From: Marinagarivorans cellulosilyticus
Lineage (GTDB): Bacteria > Pseudomonadota > Gammaproteobacteria > Pseudomonadales > Cellvibrionaceae
Length of the DNA: 64,000 nucleotides
Direction of reading: 5' to 3'
Assembly: GCF_021655555.1 (NCBI RefSeq)
Contig: NZ_AP023086.1
Location: forward strand, 4,122,685-4,186,684
Under the pieces are notes generated by a model. That model made no database searches and was not told where the DNA came from. It was given only the letters and a program-made list of their open reading frames with translations. Position numbers and translations under genes: made by a program. Positions 8,420 through 15,852 of the stretch are shown here, piece after piece (position 1 is the first letter of the stretch; each line of letters starts with the position of its first letter).

Positions 8420-9453
8420 TACACCGCCTCCCCATAACGAAAGCGGCTGCGAAGCAACATAATAAAAACGGGAGCCCCCAAAGCCGTCGTTAATAACCCA
8501 ATCGGCAATTCGGTAGGCGCAATAAACGTACGAGCGCACAAATCAGCCACAACCAACAACATCGCTCCCACGCAAGCGCTCACGGGTAATAAATAGCGAT
8601 GATTCGGCCCTAATACCATTCGTACAATGTGCGGCACGATTAAGCCAATAAAAGAAATAACACCCGCAAGCGCTACCGAAACACCAACACCCGCAGCGAT
8701 GCATACAATAACTCGGCGCTTAACCCGTGCCACATCTACACCCAAGTGGCGCGCTTCCGACTCACCCAGCAACAATGCATTTAATGCGCTGCGCAATCGG
8801 TACAAAATATAAAAAACAACACAAAAAACACTGAAGGCCAAAACAACCTGGATTGCATCAGCGCTTTCTAAGCCACCCATTTGCCATAAACTAATTTGGC
8901 GAAGCTTGTGGTTATCCGCAACAAATTCCAAGCCGTTAGCAAGCCCGCCAGCAAGGTAAGAAAAAGCCACCCCAGCTAACAGCATTGTAGCCACCGACGT
9001 CCCCATAGCATTTGTGGCTAAACGGTACACACACAAAACAACCAGCACCGCACCGGTAAAAGCACCAAGCGAAACTAGCGACAACCCCAGCCAACCCCAC
9101 TGCGAAAAATTAAGCAGTACAATAACAATGCTGGCACCGGCAGAGGCGCCGCCGCTAACACCGATTAAAGAAGGGTCTGCCAGTGGGTTTCGAAATAAAC
9201 CTTGCGCCGCAGCGCCGCACACCGCCAACAAAGCACCAAGGCAAATAGCCAATAAAGCACGCGGTAATCGCAACGATTCAACAATGAGTTTTGTTTGCAG
9301 GTCGGCCTCGCCTTGCAGCCACAACAATAATTTGTAGGGCGCAATGGGTACCGCACCAATAGCTAACGCCAGTAGCACAAGCACAGCCAACAGCAGCAAA
9401 CAGCTAGCCAGCAAAAGCGGCCAATACCGACGCACGGAGACAGGGCTTAACAT
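8419..9453 (-). CDS. btuC: FecCD/BtuC-family permease for B12 uptake
   Basis: Inner-membrane permease of 344 residues with about ten predicted helices, matching the BtuC/FecCD fold. Typical segments are RLPRALLAICLGALLAVCGA, GVSGGASAGASIVI and the cytoplasmic-loop signature GVISFIGLIVPHIVR. The ATG has a weak AGGTGG-like ribosome site. It is the first gene of the B12 operon, placed only about 110 bases after nfuA with the nfuA terminator between, so its promoter must lie in roughly 55 bases. That leaves no room for a cobalamin riboswitch. Confidence 0.9.
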   Translation of the reverse strand: MLSPVSVRRYWPLLLASCLLLLAVLVLLALAIGAVPIAPYKLLLWLQGEADLQTKLIVESLRLPRALLAICLGALLAVCGAAAQGLFRNPLADPSLIGVSGGASAGASIVIVLLNFSQWGWLGLSLVSLGAFTGAVLVVLCVYRLATNAMGTSVATMLLAGVAFSYLAGGLANGLEFVADNHKLRQISLWQMGGLESADAIQVVLAFSVFCVVFYILYRLRSALNALLLGESEARHLGVDVARVKRRVIVCIAAGVGVSVALAGVISFIGLIVPHIVRMVLGPNHRYLLPVSACVGAMLLVVADLCARTFIAPTELPIGLLTTALGAPVFIMLLRSRFRYGEAV

Positions 9454-9504
9454 AACCTACGCCACCTAAAGAGAATTAAACATAACGCAACCAAATTTAC
9501 GGCT

Positions 9505-9537
9505 ACAAAAAAGCCCAGACGGCTAACGTCTAGGCTT
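9505..9537 (-). terminator. Terminator after nfuA
   Basis: The arms 9511-9521 and 9527-9537 form an 11-bp stem with one mismatch and a 5-base loop. Read on the minus strand it ends in a T run (A run at 9505-9512 on the plus strand). It separates nfuA from the B12 operon. Confidence 0.85.
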
Positions 9538-9564
9538 AAAAGGGTACGCTAAAAAACGAAATAA

Positions 9565-10236
9565 TTAAGAGTAGTACGCCTGCGAGCTATCGGTATGATC
9601 AGTAATATCTTTCACACCTTGAAGGCCCGGCACTTTTTCCATTAGCGTTTTTTCTACGCCGCCTTTAAGTGTCATATCAACAGCGCTACAACCTTGGCAG
9701 CCGCCGCCAAATTTTAACACTGCAAAGTTATCACTGGTCACCTCGACCAAACTTACATTGCCACCATGCGATGCCAAACCAGGATTTACCTCGTTCACCA
9801 AGACATAATTAATAATATCTTCGATGGGGCTATCATCGTTAATCTTTGGCATTTTTGAGTTAGGCGCACGTATCGTCAATTGCCCACCCATGCGATCCGG
9901 CGAATAATCAACCTTAGCATCATCCAAGTACGGAACACTACGGCCCTCGAACCATGCATCAAAACCGTTTAACTGCATTTTGACATCGCCGTCTTTTTCT
10001 TCACCTGGGCGACTATAAGCTATGCAAGTTTCGGCTTGCGGGGTGCCTGGCGAAGACACAAACATACGAATCGCGATACCCTCGCAATTTTGCTTTTCCA
10101 GCAAGCCCGCCAAGTACTCCTGCGCCGACTCGGTAATATTGACGTTAGGCAAGCCGGCAGCACCCGCTGTTACTGGCGTATCAACCGTTGCTGTAGCATC
10201 ATCGTTAACTGTATCTGTAGACTGATCTTGTGACAT
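9565..10236 (-). CDS. nfuA: Fe/S biogenesis protein NfuA
   Basis: Carrier that delivers [4Fe-4S] clusters to target apoproteins. It has an Ala/Thr/Asp-rich lead, then a degenerate A-type (IscA-like) domain at about 30-125 lacking the full A-type Cys set, then a C-terminal Nfu domain with the cluster motif GGGCQGCS. ATG 10236 (MSQDQSTD) is chosen over the longer open frame because it has an AGAG site and gives 223 residues; the family is usually about 190-195, the excess being the acidic N-terminal extension. Possible clients in this window include QueE, NapA and the class I fumarase. Confidence 0.93.
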   Translation of the reverse strand: MSQDQSTDTVNDDATATVDTPVTAGAAGLPNVNITESAQEYLAGLLEKQNCEGIAIRMFVSSPGTPQAETCIAYSRPGEEKDGDVKMQLNGFDAWFEGRSVPYLDDAKVDYSPDRMGGQLTIRAPNSKMPKINDDSPIEDIINYVLVNEVNPGLASHGGNVSLVEVTSDNFAVLKFGGGCQGCSAVDMTLKGGVEKTLMEKVPGLQGVKDITDHTDSSQAYYS

Positions 10237-10366
10237 GAAAATTCTCTGTGGGGCAAGGCAAGCAAGCCGCCTTAGCCCTAAAACATACCTTAGTAAATTA
10301 CTCGGGTATTCTACCGCAAAGCACTCAAACCGCAATACAAGCACTTAAAAGACCCGCTATTACCTG

Positions 10367-11053
10367 CTACGCAACAGGTTTAGCCGCATACTGAGTAGGG
10401 TCTGGCACGCCAGCCTCGTCAAAGCCTGCCTTTCGCAGCCGGCAAGAATCGCACAGGCCGCATGCTTCACCATTACTATTAGCCTGATAACACGAAACAG
10501 TTAAGCCGTAATCGACCCCTAACGCCATGCCCTCACGGATAATATTGGCCTTACTTAAGTGCAATAAAGGCGTTTTGATTTCTAACGATCGCCCTTCTAC
10601 ACCCGCTTTGGTGGCCAAGTTAGCCATCGCCTGAAACGCTTGGATATACTCTGCACGACAATCGGGGTAGCCCGAATAATCAACCGCATTCACCCCAATC
10701 CATATTGCCTCTGCACCGAGCACTTCAGCCCAACCTAACGCTATTGATAAAAACACCGTATTGCGCGCAGGCACATAGGTGACAGGAATGCCACCTGGGT
10801 CATCTTCGGGCACATCAATGGCATCATCTGTTAATGCCGAGCCACCAATAGAGCGCAAATCCAAGGTAACCACCTTGTGCTCCACAACACCAAGCGCTTT
10901 TGCCGTGCTTTCAGCGGCGACCAGCTCCGCACGGTGACGCTGACCATAATCAAAGCTAATTGTATAACAGCTATAACCTTGCGCTTGCGCCATCGCCAAA
11001 ACAGTCGTGGAGTCCAAACCACCCGACACCAAAACAACCGCTTTTTTATTCAT
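10367..11053 (-). CDS. queC: 7-cyano-7-deazaguanine synthase
   Basis: ATP-dependent enzyme converting 7-carboxy-7-deazaguanine to preQ0 for queuosine synthesis. 228 residues. The PP-loop LVSGGLDSTT is at residues 8-17, and the C-terminal zinc site is CYQANSNGEACGLCDSC (four Cys). The start has an AGGGGAG-type ribosome site. It follows queE by 61 bases, and the two probably form one operon. Confidence 0.97.
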   Translation of the reverse strand: MNKKAVVLVSGGLDSTTVLAMAQAQGYSCYTISFDYGQRHRAELVAAESTAKALGVVEHKVVTLDLRSIGGSALTDDAIDVPEDDPGGIPVTYVPARNTVFLSIALGWAEVLGAEAIWIGVNAVDYSGYPDCRAEYIQAFQAMANLATKAGVEGRSLEIKTPLLHLSKANIIREGMALGVDYGLTVSCYQANSNGEACGLCDSCRLRKAGFDEAGVPDPTQYAAKPVA

Positions 11054-11114
11054 ACCACTCCCCTACCTACAACGTATTTTTGTACACCCAAGCGCACAGC
11101 TAATGCCTTAGCGG

Positions 11115-11765
11115 CTAAACGCCAGGCTTATCGCCCCACAGCAATTTGTGTAATTGCATTTGAAAACGCACCGGCAAGTTATCTTCTACAATCCAATCGG
11201 CAAGGTCTCGCTCGGCAAGCTCGCCATGCACTGGCGAAAATAAAACATCACCAACTTGCTGCGCCAAACCGAATTCATCCAACTTAAACTTGGCCCAGTC
11301 GTAGTCTTCGCGACTTCCTAAAACAAACTTCAACTGATCTTTTTTCGCCAAAAGCGGGATGTTTTCGTAACGGTTTTTACTTACCTCGCCAGAACTAGGC
11401 GACTTTAAATCCATCACCGTGCTCACCCGCGCATCCACGCCAGCAATATCCATGGCGCCACTGGTTTCCAGTGAAACGCTATAACCGGCATCACACAAAG
11501 CACTCAGCAATGGCAGGCAATTGGGTTGCGCCAAGGGTTCACCGCCTGTAACACAAATATAACGAGGGTTGAAATTTGCCACTGCCGCCAAGATATCTGT
11601 TAACAGCATGCGCTCGCCGCCGTAAAAGGCATACTCCGAATCGCAGTAACCGCAACGCAGTGGGCAACCCGTCAGGCGAACAAAAACGGTTGGCAGGCCA
11701 ATCGTTCGGGCTTCGCCTTGTAATGAGTAAAAGATCTCGGTAATACGCAAACTTGCGTCAGACAT
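11115..11765 (-). CDS. queE: 7-carboxy-7-deazaguanine synthase (radical SAM)
   Basis: Radical SAM enzyme that makes 7-carboxy-7-deazaguanine from 6-carboxytetrahydropterin. The cluster motif CPLRCGYC (CxxxCxxC) is near residue 31, preceded by the substrate segment FYSLQGEARTIGLPTVFVR; VTGGEPLAQ and SLETSGA are the usual SAM-binding parts. ATG 11765 (MSDASLRITEIF) is preferred to GTG 11774, giving 216 residues; no strong ribosome site distinguishes them. In many pseudomonads queE-queC follow cpoB; here they are some 34 kb away from it. Confidence 0.95.
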   Translation of the reverse strand: MSDASLRITEIFYSLQGEARTIGLPTVFVRLTGCPLRCGYCDSEYAFYGGERMLLTDILAAVANFNPRYICVTGGEPLAQPNCLPLLSALCDAGYSVSLETSGAMDIAGVDARVSTVMDLKSPSSGEVSKNRYENIPLLAKKDQLKFVLGSREDYDWAKFKLDEFGLAQQVGDVLFSPVHGELAERDLADWIVEDNLPVRFQMQLHKLLWGDKPGV

Positions 11766-11897
11766 GCAAACCACAACACACTAAACTGTAAAAGGAACGC
11801 GATTTTACCTGTTTTTCGAACCCCGTGCTTGCCCAGCGGTCTGAACCGCGTCTATACATGCACATCAGAAGACCAAACTTATTAATGGAGCAACAGC

Positions 11898-12806
11898 ATG
11901 CTTAAGCGCGCACTGTCATTCTTGGCCACCGGCACATTGCTCGGCAGCCTTATTCCTCTAAGCCCTTCTGCTAATGCCGACGCCATGGTTTGGAAGGTCA
12001 GCAACGAGCACGGCGAAGTTTACTTAGGCGGCACCATTCACATGCTGCGTGAATCCGACTACCCCCTAAAGCAGGAATATGACATTGCCTTTGGCGATAG
12101 CGACACCGTGGTATTTGAAACCGATGTAAATGGCGCCAGCGATCTTGGTTTTCAGCAAAAGATGATGATGCAAATGAGCTTGCCGCCGGGCAAAACCCTC
12201 GCCGATATCCTGCAACCAAAAACCTATAAGCGCTTAAGTGACTTTTCTGCCCAATGCGGGCTACCCCTCGAAATGATGCAGTCGTTCAAGCCTGCCATGG
12301 TCATTCTTACGCTCACCCAGCTGGAGCTACAAAAACTCGACATAACCGCCAATAGCGGCCTAGAAAGCCACTTTTCAAAGCTGGCAACCAAACACAGTAA
12401 AACAATAGCAAGCTTAGAAACCCTCGATGAGCAAATCGCCATACTGGCGACTATGGGCGACGGCTACGAGGATGAGTTTGTGAACGGCTCGCTAGATGAT
12501 TTCGAAAACCTTAGTGCTGAGTTTCAAATCCTCATCAATGCATGGAAGGCCGGCGACGTGGCCACTATCGATGAAAAAATGACCACTATGATGAAAGACC
12601 GCTTCCCACAAATGTATAACAACTTATTGGTAAAGCGTAATTTCAACTGGATTAAATCTATCGACAAGCTCATCCGAACACCAGAAAAAGAATTTATTTT
12701 AGTAGGCGCTGCACACCTAGCCGGACCCGATAGCGTACAAAGCCTGTTAATTGCGCAAGGTTATAAAGTTGAAAAAGTAAAAGCATTGCCTGAAAACAAG
12801 CGTTAA
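11898..12806 (+). CDS. TraB/GumN-family exported protein
   Basis: 302 residues with a signal peptide (about 1-28, ending ANADA). The body has the TraB/GumN/TIKI hallmarks: an N-terminal GGTIHMLRESDYPL, a central FETDV, and a C-terminal VGAAHLAGPDSVQSLL followed by GYKVE. The two GxxH-type motifs are the putative metal-binding residues of this metalloprotease-like fold. The biochemical role in bacteria is not settled. TGGAG eight bases upstream supports the start. It is monocistronic, with a hairpin downstream. Confidence 0.85.
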   Translation: MLKRALSFLATGTLLGSLIPLSPSANADAMVWKVSNEHGEVYLGGTIHMLRESDYPLKQEYDIAFGDSDTVVFETDVNGASDLGFQQKMMMQMSLPPGKTLADILQPKTYKRLSDFSAQCGLPLEMMQSFKPAMVILTLTQLELQKLDITANSGLESHFSKLATKHSKTIASLETLDEQIAILATMGDGYEDEFVNGSLDDFENLSAEFQILINAWKAGDVATIDEKMTTMMKDRFPQMYNNLLVKRNFNWIKSIDKLIRTPEKEFILVGAAHLAGPDSVQSLLIAQGYKVEKVKALPENKR

Positions 12807-13182
12807 TACCCACACCTTAAAGCACTCCATTGGTTACGCCCCGCAGGCTACTTCGGGGCCAGCCAACAAAAAGCACTGCCGCACAGTAGCCAAACCTCTC
12901 AATTCAGTTTTTAGCGCATACGCTAATATAGAATCCCCAAAGCAAGCGACTATTTTCTAACCAAAACCTGCCGTTTGTCGGCTTATTTATTCAGCCACAC
13001 AAAACCGCCCTCCTCCTGTTTTAGAATACCCCCCGCATTCAACTTCGTACCCACCAAAAATTTATTCATTGAACAATAAATATGGAGGGGGTCGCCTACT
13101 TAGGTGTTATTGACTTGCAAACAATAACCATCAGCCTGTAACAAAGCTGCTTTTTTAAAAGATACAAACGAGTACAGTTTTT
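12807..13182. other. Intergenic region with a hairpin and an inverted repeat
   Basis: No gene is seen. GCCCCG (12838-12843) pairs with CGGGGC (12854-12859) just after the TraB/GumN gene but lacks a T run, so it is a weak terminator at best. GTTATTG N9 CAATAAC (13106-13128), about 55 bases before the next ATG, looks like a regulator site for the lipoprotein gene. Confidence 0.5.
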
Positions 13183-14697
13183 ATGATAAATAAAAAATGG
13201 ATCACCGACACGCTACCAACAACCATCCTTTGCACATTAACGGCAACTGCGATACTGGCCTGCGGCGGCAATGGCGATAGAACAACGAGCGACACTAACA
13301 CGACAAGTAGTCAAGCCAATAACGGCGTGGACTATTACGCAGCAGACGTTACTGTACTTAACAGCCAGTACGTTGAAATAAATATTTTGAATGTGGATGT
13401 TGGCAGCTTTCAATGGCGACAAACTGCAGGTCAAGCAGCCACCATTATTGGTGGTGAGAATAGCGCTTCACTTCACTTACTAACCCCCTCGGATGTTGTA
13501 AACGGTGAAAAGCTAACCTTTCAGGTAGAACATGAAAACGCAGGCACCATCACCACTGGCGCAATTGACATAATCGTCAATGCTTGTGATGCAGGCCCAG
13601 ACGACATGTTTATAGATTGCGTAGCCCCTAACTTTGGCGCCTTACGAAGCTACGAGGCCGAAAGCGACAACCCCGACGGCGTTGTTGACGGCGTTTATTT
13701 CAACGGTTTTGGTGATCGCCATATCAACTGGGAAATGGTCGATACTGGCGAGCCAGAGCACAACACCGTTATTCAAATCTATTACGGCGCCAACGACCCA
13801 TTAAACGAAATAAACACTAATGGCTGGTTTGGCATAGGCTCGCCAGACGACTTAGGGCCGCCATCATCAATACGTACGGATTTGTCAGCCTATAAAGATG
13901 GCTCTATTAGTTTTGATGTTCGCCAAATGGATGGTGAAGGCGGCATTATCGGTTTAGGGCTTGAGTGTGGCTGGCCATGCACTAGCGAGCACAAACTGAT
14001 TACCACCACCTTTGAGTGGCAAACTGTAACAATTGCATTAGCTGATTTTGTAGAAAGCGGCGTAGACCTTGCCCAGCTCGATGTTGCCTTTATGTTCCGC
14101 GAACCATGGTGGAACCAAAACGCTCACACCTACCAAATTGACAATATTCGACTCAGCAAATCTTACACGCGCCCCATTATTGAAGAACCCACACGCCCAG
14201 CATCAGCCCCCACAATTGACCTTTTAGCACAGGGTGATAACCTCAAAGTTGGAACAGGCATGGGGATCGCATTATCAGAACCAGTAGGAGATCTTCAAGC
14301 CGACTACGATGCCAATGGCGGTTACTCATGGTTGTATTCCGAGTTTATTGAAAAAGACGACTTCTCCGATAATTTTTATCTGCAATACCGAGACTTAAGC
14401 GATTATTTCCATGCCGATCTGGTCATCAATTACACGGTTAATTCATGGGGCTTCGATACCGAAGGCGAATTTATTGTTGATGCTTATTGCGGGCCGAGCT
14501 GTAATTTATTCCCCACAATTGCATTACCGCGCACAGAAGAAGGCGCCACCTCAGAATTTAGAATACCGGTCAAGGAAATGGTTTCTAGAGGGTTAAAGCT
14601 TGATAATGTCGCGCGCATGTTCCAAATTAAGCTTCGCAACAGCCAGCCCAATGGCATATCCATTACACTTCACAACGTCCATCTTGAGCTACTATAA
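13183..14697 (+). CDS. Large secreted lipoprotein with beta-sandwich-like modules, unknown
   Basis: 504 residues, not firmly recognised. A lipoprotein signal ends in the lipobox ILAC (Cys near 27), with no Asp at +2, so outer-membrane sorting is likely. Residues about 45-130 resemble an Ig/PKD-like domain. Residues about 155-325 look like a jelly-roll (IRTDLSAYKDGSISFDVRQM, WQTVTIALADF, YQIDNIRLSK), and residues about 345-504 form a second similar module ending HNVHLELL. The YQIDNIRL ending and Trp-rich strands are common in carbohydrate-binding modules, so sugar binding is a reasonable guess. No catalytic motif was recognised. No strong ribosome site precedes the ATG. Confidence 0.75.
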   Translation: MINKKWITDTLPTTILCTLTATAILACGGNGDRTTSDTNTTSSQANNGVDYYAADVTVLNSQYVEINILNVDVGSFQWRQTAGQAATIIGGENSASLHLLTPSDVVNGEKLTFQVEHENAGTITTGAIDIIVNACDAGPDDMFIDCVAPNFGALRSYEAESDNPDGVVDGVYFNGFGDRHINWEMVDTGEPEHNTVIQIYYGANDPLNEINTNGWFGIGSPDDLGPPSSIRTDLSAYKDGSISFDVRQMDGEGGIIGLGLECGWPCTSEHKLITTTFEWQTVTIALADFVESGVDLAQLDVAFMFREPWWNQNAHTYQIDNIRLSKSYTRPIIEEPTRPASAPTIDLLAQGDNLKVGTGMGIALSEPVGDLQADYDANGGYSWLYSEFIEKDDFSDNFYLQYRDLSDYFHADLVINYTVNSWGFDTEGEFIVDAYCGPSCNLFPTIALPRTEEGATSEFRIPVKEMVSRGLKLDNVARMFQIKLRNSQPNGISITLHNVHLELL

Positions 14698-14702
14698 GCC
14701 CT

Positions 14703-14739
14703 AAAAAAAGCCCTTAGCGAATGCGCTAAGGGCTTTTTT
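14703..14739. terminator. Bidirectional terminator between convergent genes
   Basis: AAGCCCTTAGC and GCTAAGGGCTT pair perfectly around the loop GAATGC, with A and T runs on the two sides. It serves the lipoprotein gene on plus and the beta-barrel gene on minus. Confidence 0.92.
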
Positions 14740-14756
14740 CTTCGAGTATTTAACCC

Positions 14757-15476
14757 TTAAAACGAGTAGCGAAAACCCAGCTCATAGGTTGATAAATTAT
14801 CGCCCGCTGTAGCCGCTAAATTAATCCCCATATTCGGGTCTATTTCAAATAAGGCATTACCAAAAGCCGATACATCATCACCGGCATCAACATCGGTATA
14901 ACGCAAACCACCGCCTAATTCCAGCCAAGTAGCCACCTGCGCTCGAACGCCGGCATCAATGGCATAACCATCACTTGAGTCCTCATTTAAATCGTCGTAA
15001 GCATCCCCAATGCTATCATCGCCACCAATAACGTCATTATCGTTTTGGCCAAAACTGAATTCATCTAAATCCATATCAACATAAGCAGCAGAACCAACAA
15101 AGTCCATGCGCTGTGTTAACGGTGCATGAAAGCCCACACCAAGCTTCAATGTTTTAACGTTTGTTTGCGAGGGCCTTACCGACCCATTATTATCAACAAA
15201 CGCAAAATCAGCTTCTGTATCTGAATAACTTGTGAAACCAAACATACTGTCGGTAAAAGCAATCGAAGCCTCAAGCTTATAACCGCCTCCATCATCAACC
15301 TCTTCGATAAACTCACTGAGATTGTCGCTATCTTGGTAGATATCAACATCCTGAACCAAATAACCACCCTGCACATAACTGTAGCTTAAATCTTCATGCG
15401 CAAATGACGCAGCAGGAATCAACAAAGCTGCAATTGCAGCCTGTAAAGGTAATTTTTTTGCATTTGATTTAGTCAT
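14757..15476 (-). CDS. Predicted small outer-membrane beta-barrel protein
   Basis: 239 residues. A signal peptide (about 1-26, ending ASFAHED) is followed by alternating amphipathic strands and very acidic loops (for example DEFSFGQNDNDVIGGDD); the last residues ELGFRYSF end in the C-terminal Phe typical of barrel assembly. The pattern fits an 8- to 10-strand Opa/OmpA-like barrel of unknown function. ATG 15476 is preferred because GGAG at 15485-15488 sits 9 bases upstream; a TTG start at 15491 would overlap that site. The acidic loops could bind Ca2+, but this is only inference. Confidence 0.8.
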   Translation of the reverse strand: MTKSNAKKLPLQAAIAALLIPAASFAHEDLSYSYVQGGYLVQDVDIYQDSDNLSEFIEEVDDGGGYKLEASIAFTDSMFGFTSYSDTEADFAFVDNNGSVRPSQTNVKTLKLGVGFHAPLTQRMDFVGSAAYVDMDLDEFSFGQNDNDVIGGDDSIGDAYDDLNEDSSDGYAIDAGVRAQVATWLELGGGLRYTDVDAGDDVSAFGNALFEIDPNMGINLAATAGDNLSTYELGFRYSF

Positions 15477-15794
15477 TTTATTAATCTCCAAACTTTTATT
15501 TCTTTTGATGCATCACACCAAAATGCTCTAGGCATTGAGCAACAGGTGACGTGCCATTCACAATAAGTAGAGCAAGGCAAATGCCAGAACAACAATAAAA
15601 TTGGAAATTAATTTCTTGGGGGAATTTAAGATCGAGATACGCACAACACGAATAAAAAACAGCCAAAACAAAAACATTGAATCGATTTAATGCACAAGGA
15701 AACGCTTAAAAAAGGTGCTGCTTACCATTTAGCCAACAACGCCTTGTAGCATACGCAAGAAATTTGAAAAAAATACAACAAAAAAAACCGAGAG
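15477..15794. other. Intergenic region upstream of the beta-barrel gene
   Basis: AT-rich, with no gene seen. It must hold the promoter for the minus-strand barrel gene. The far end contains the terminator of the GH9 gene, listed separately. Confidence 0.5.
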
Positions 15795-15826
15795 AAAAAA
15801 AACGGGGCGCCATAAAAACTGCCCCG
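15795..15826 (-). terminator. Terminator after the GH9 gene
   Basis: CGGGGC (15803-15808) and GCCCCG (15821-15826) form a stem. On the minus strand it is followed by eight T residues (A run 15795-15802). It lies 27 bases past the GH9 stop codon. Confidence 0.85.
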
Positions 15827-15852
15827 CAAAACCTATAGAAATACGGGTTTAA

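Noticed and set aside
9454..9564. Possible cobalamin riboswitch upstream of btuC
   Set aside because: The space is about 110 bases, of which the nfuA terminator takes part; no B12-box-like sequence or multi-stem fold fits.
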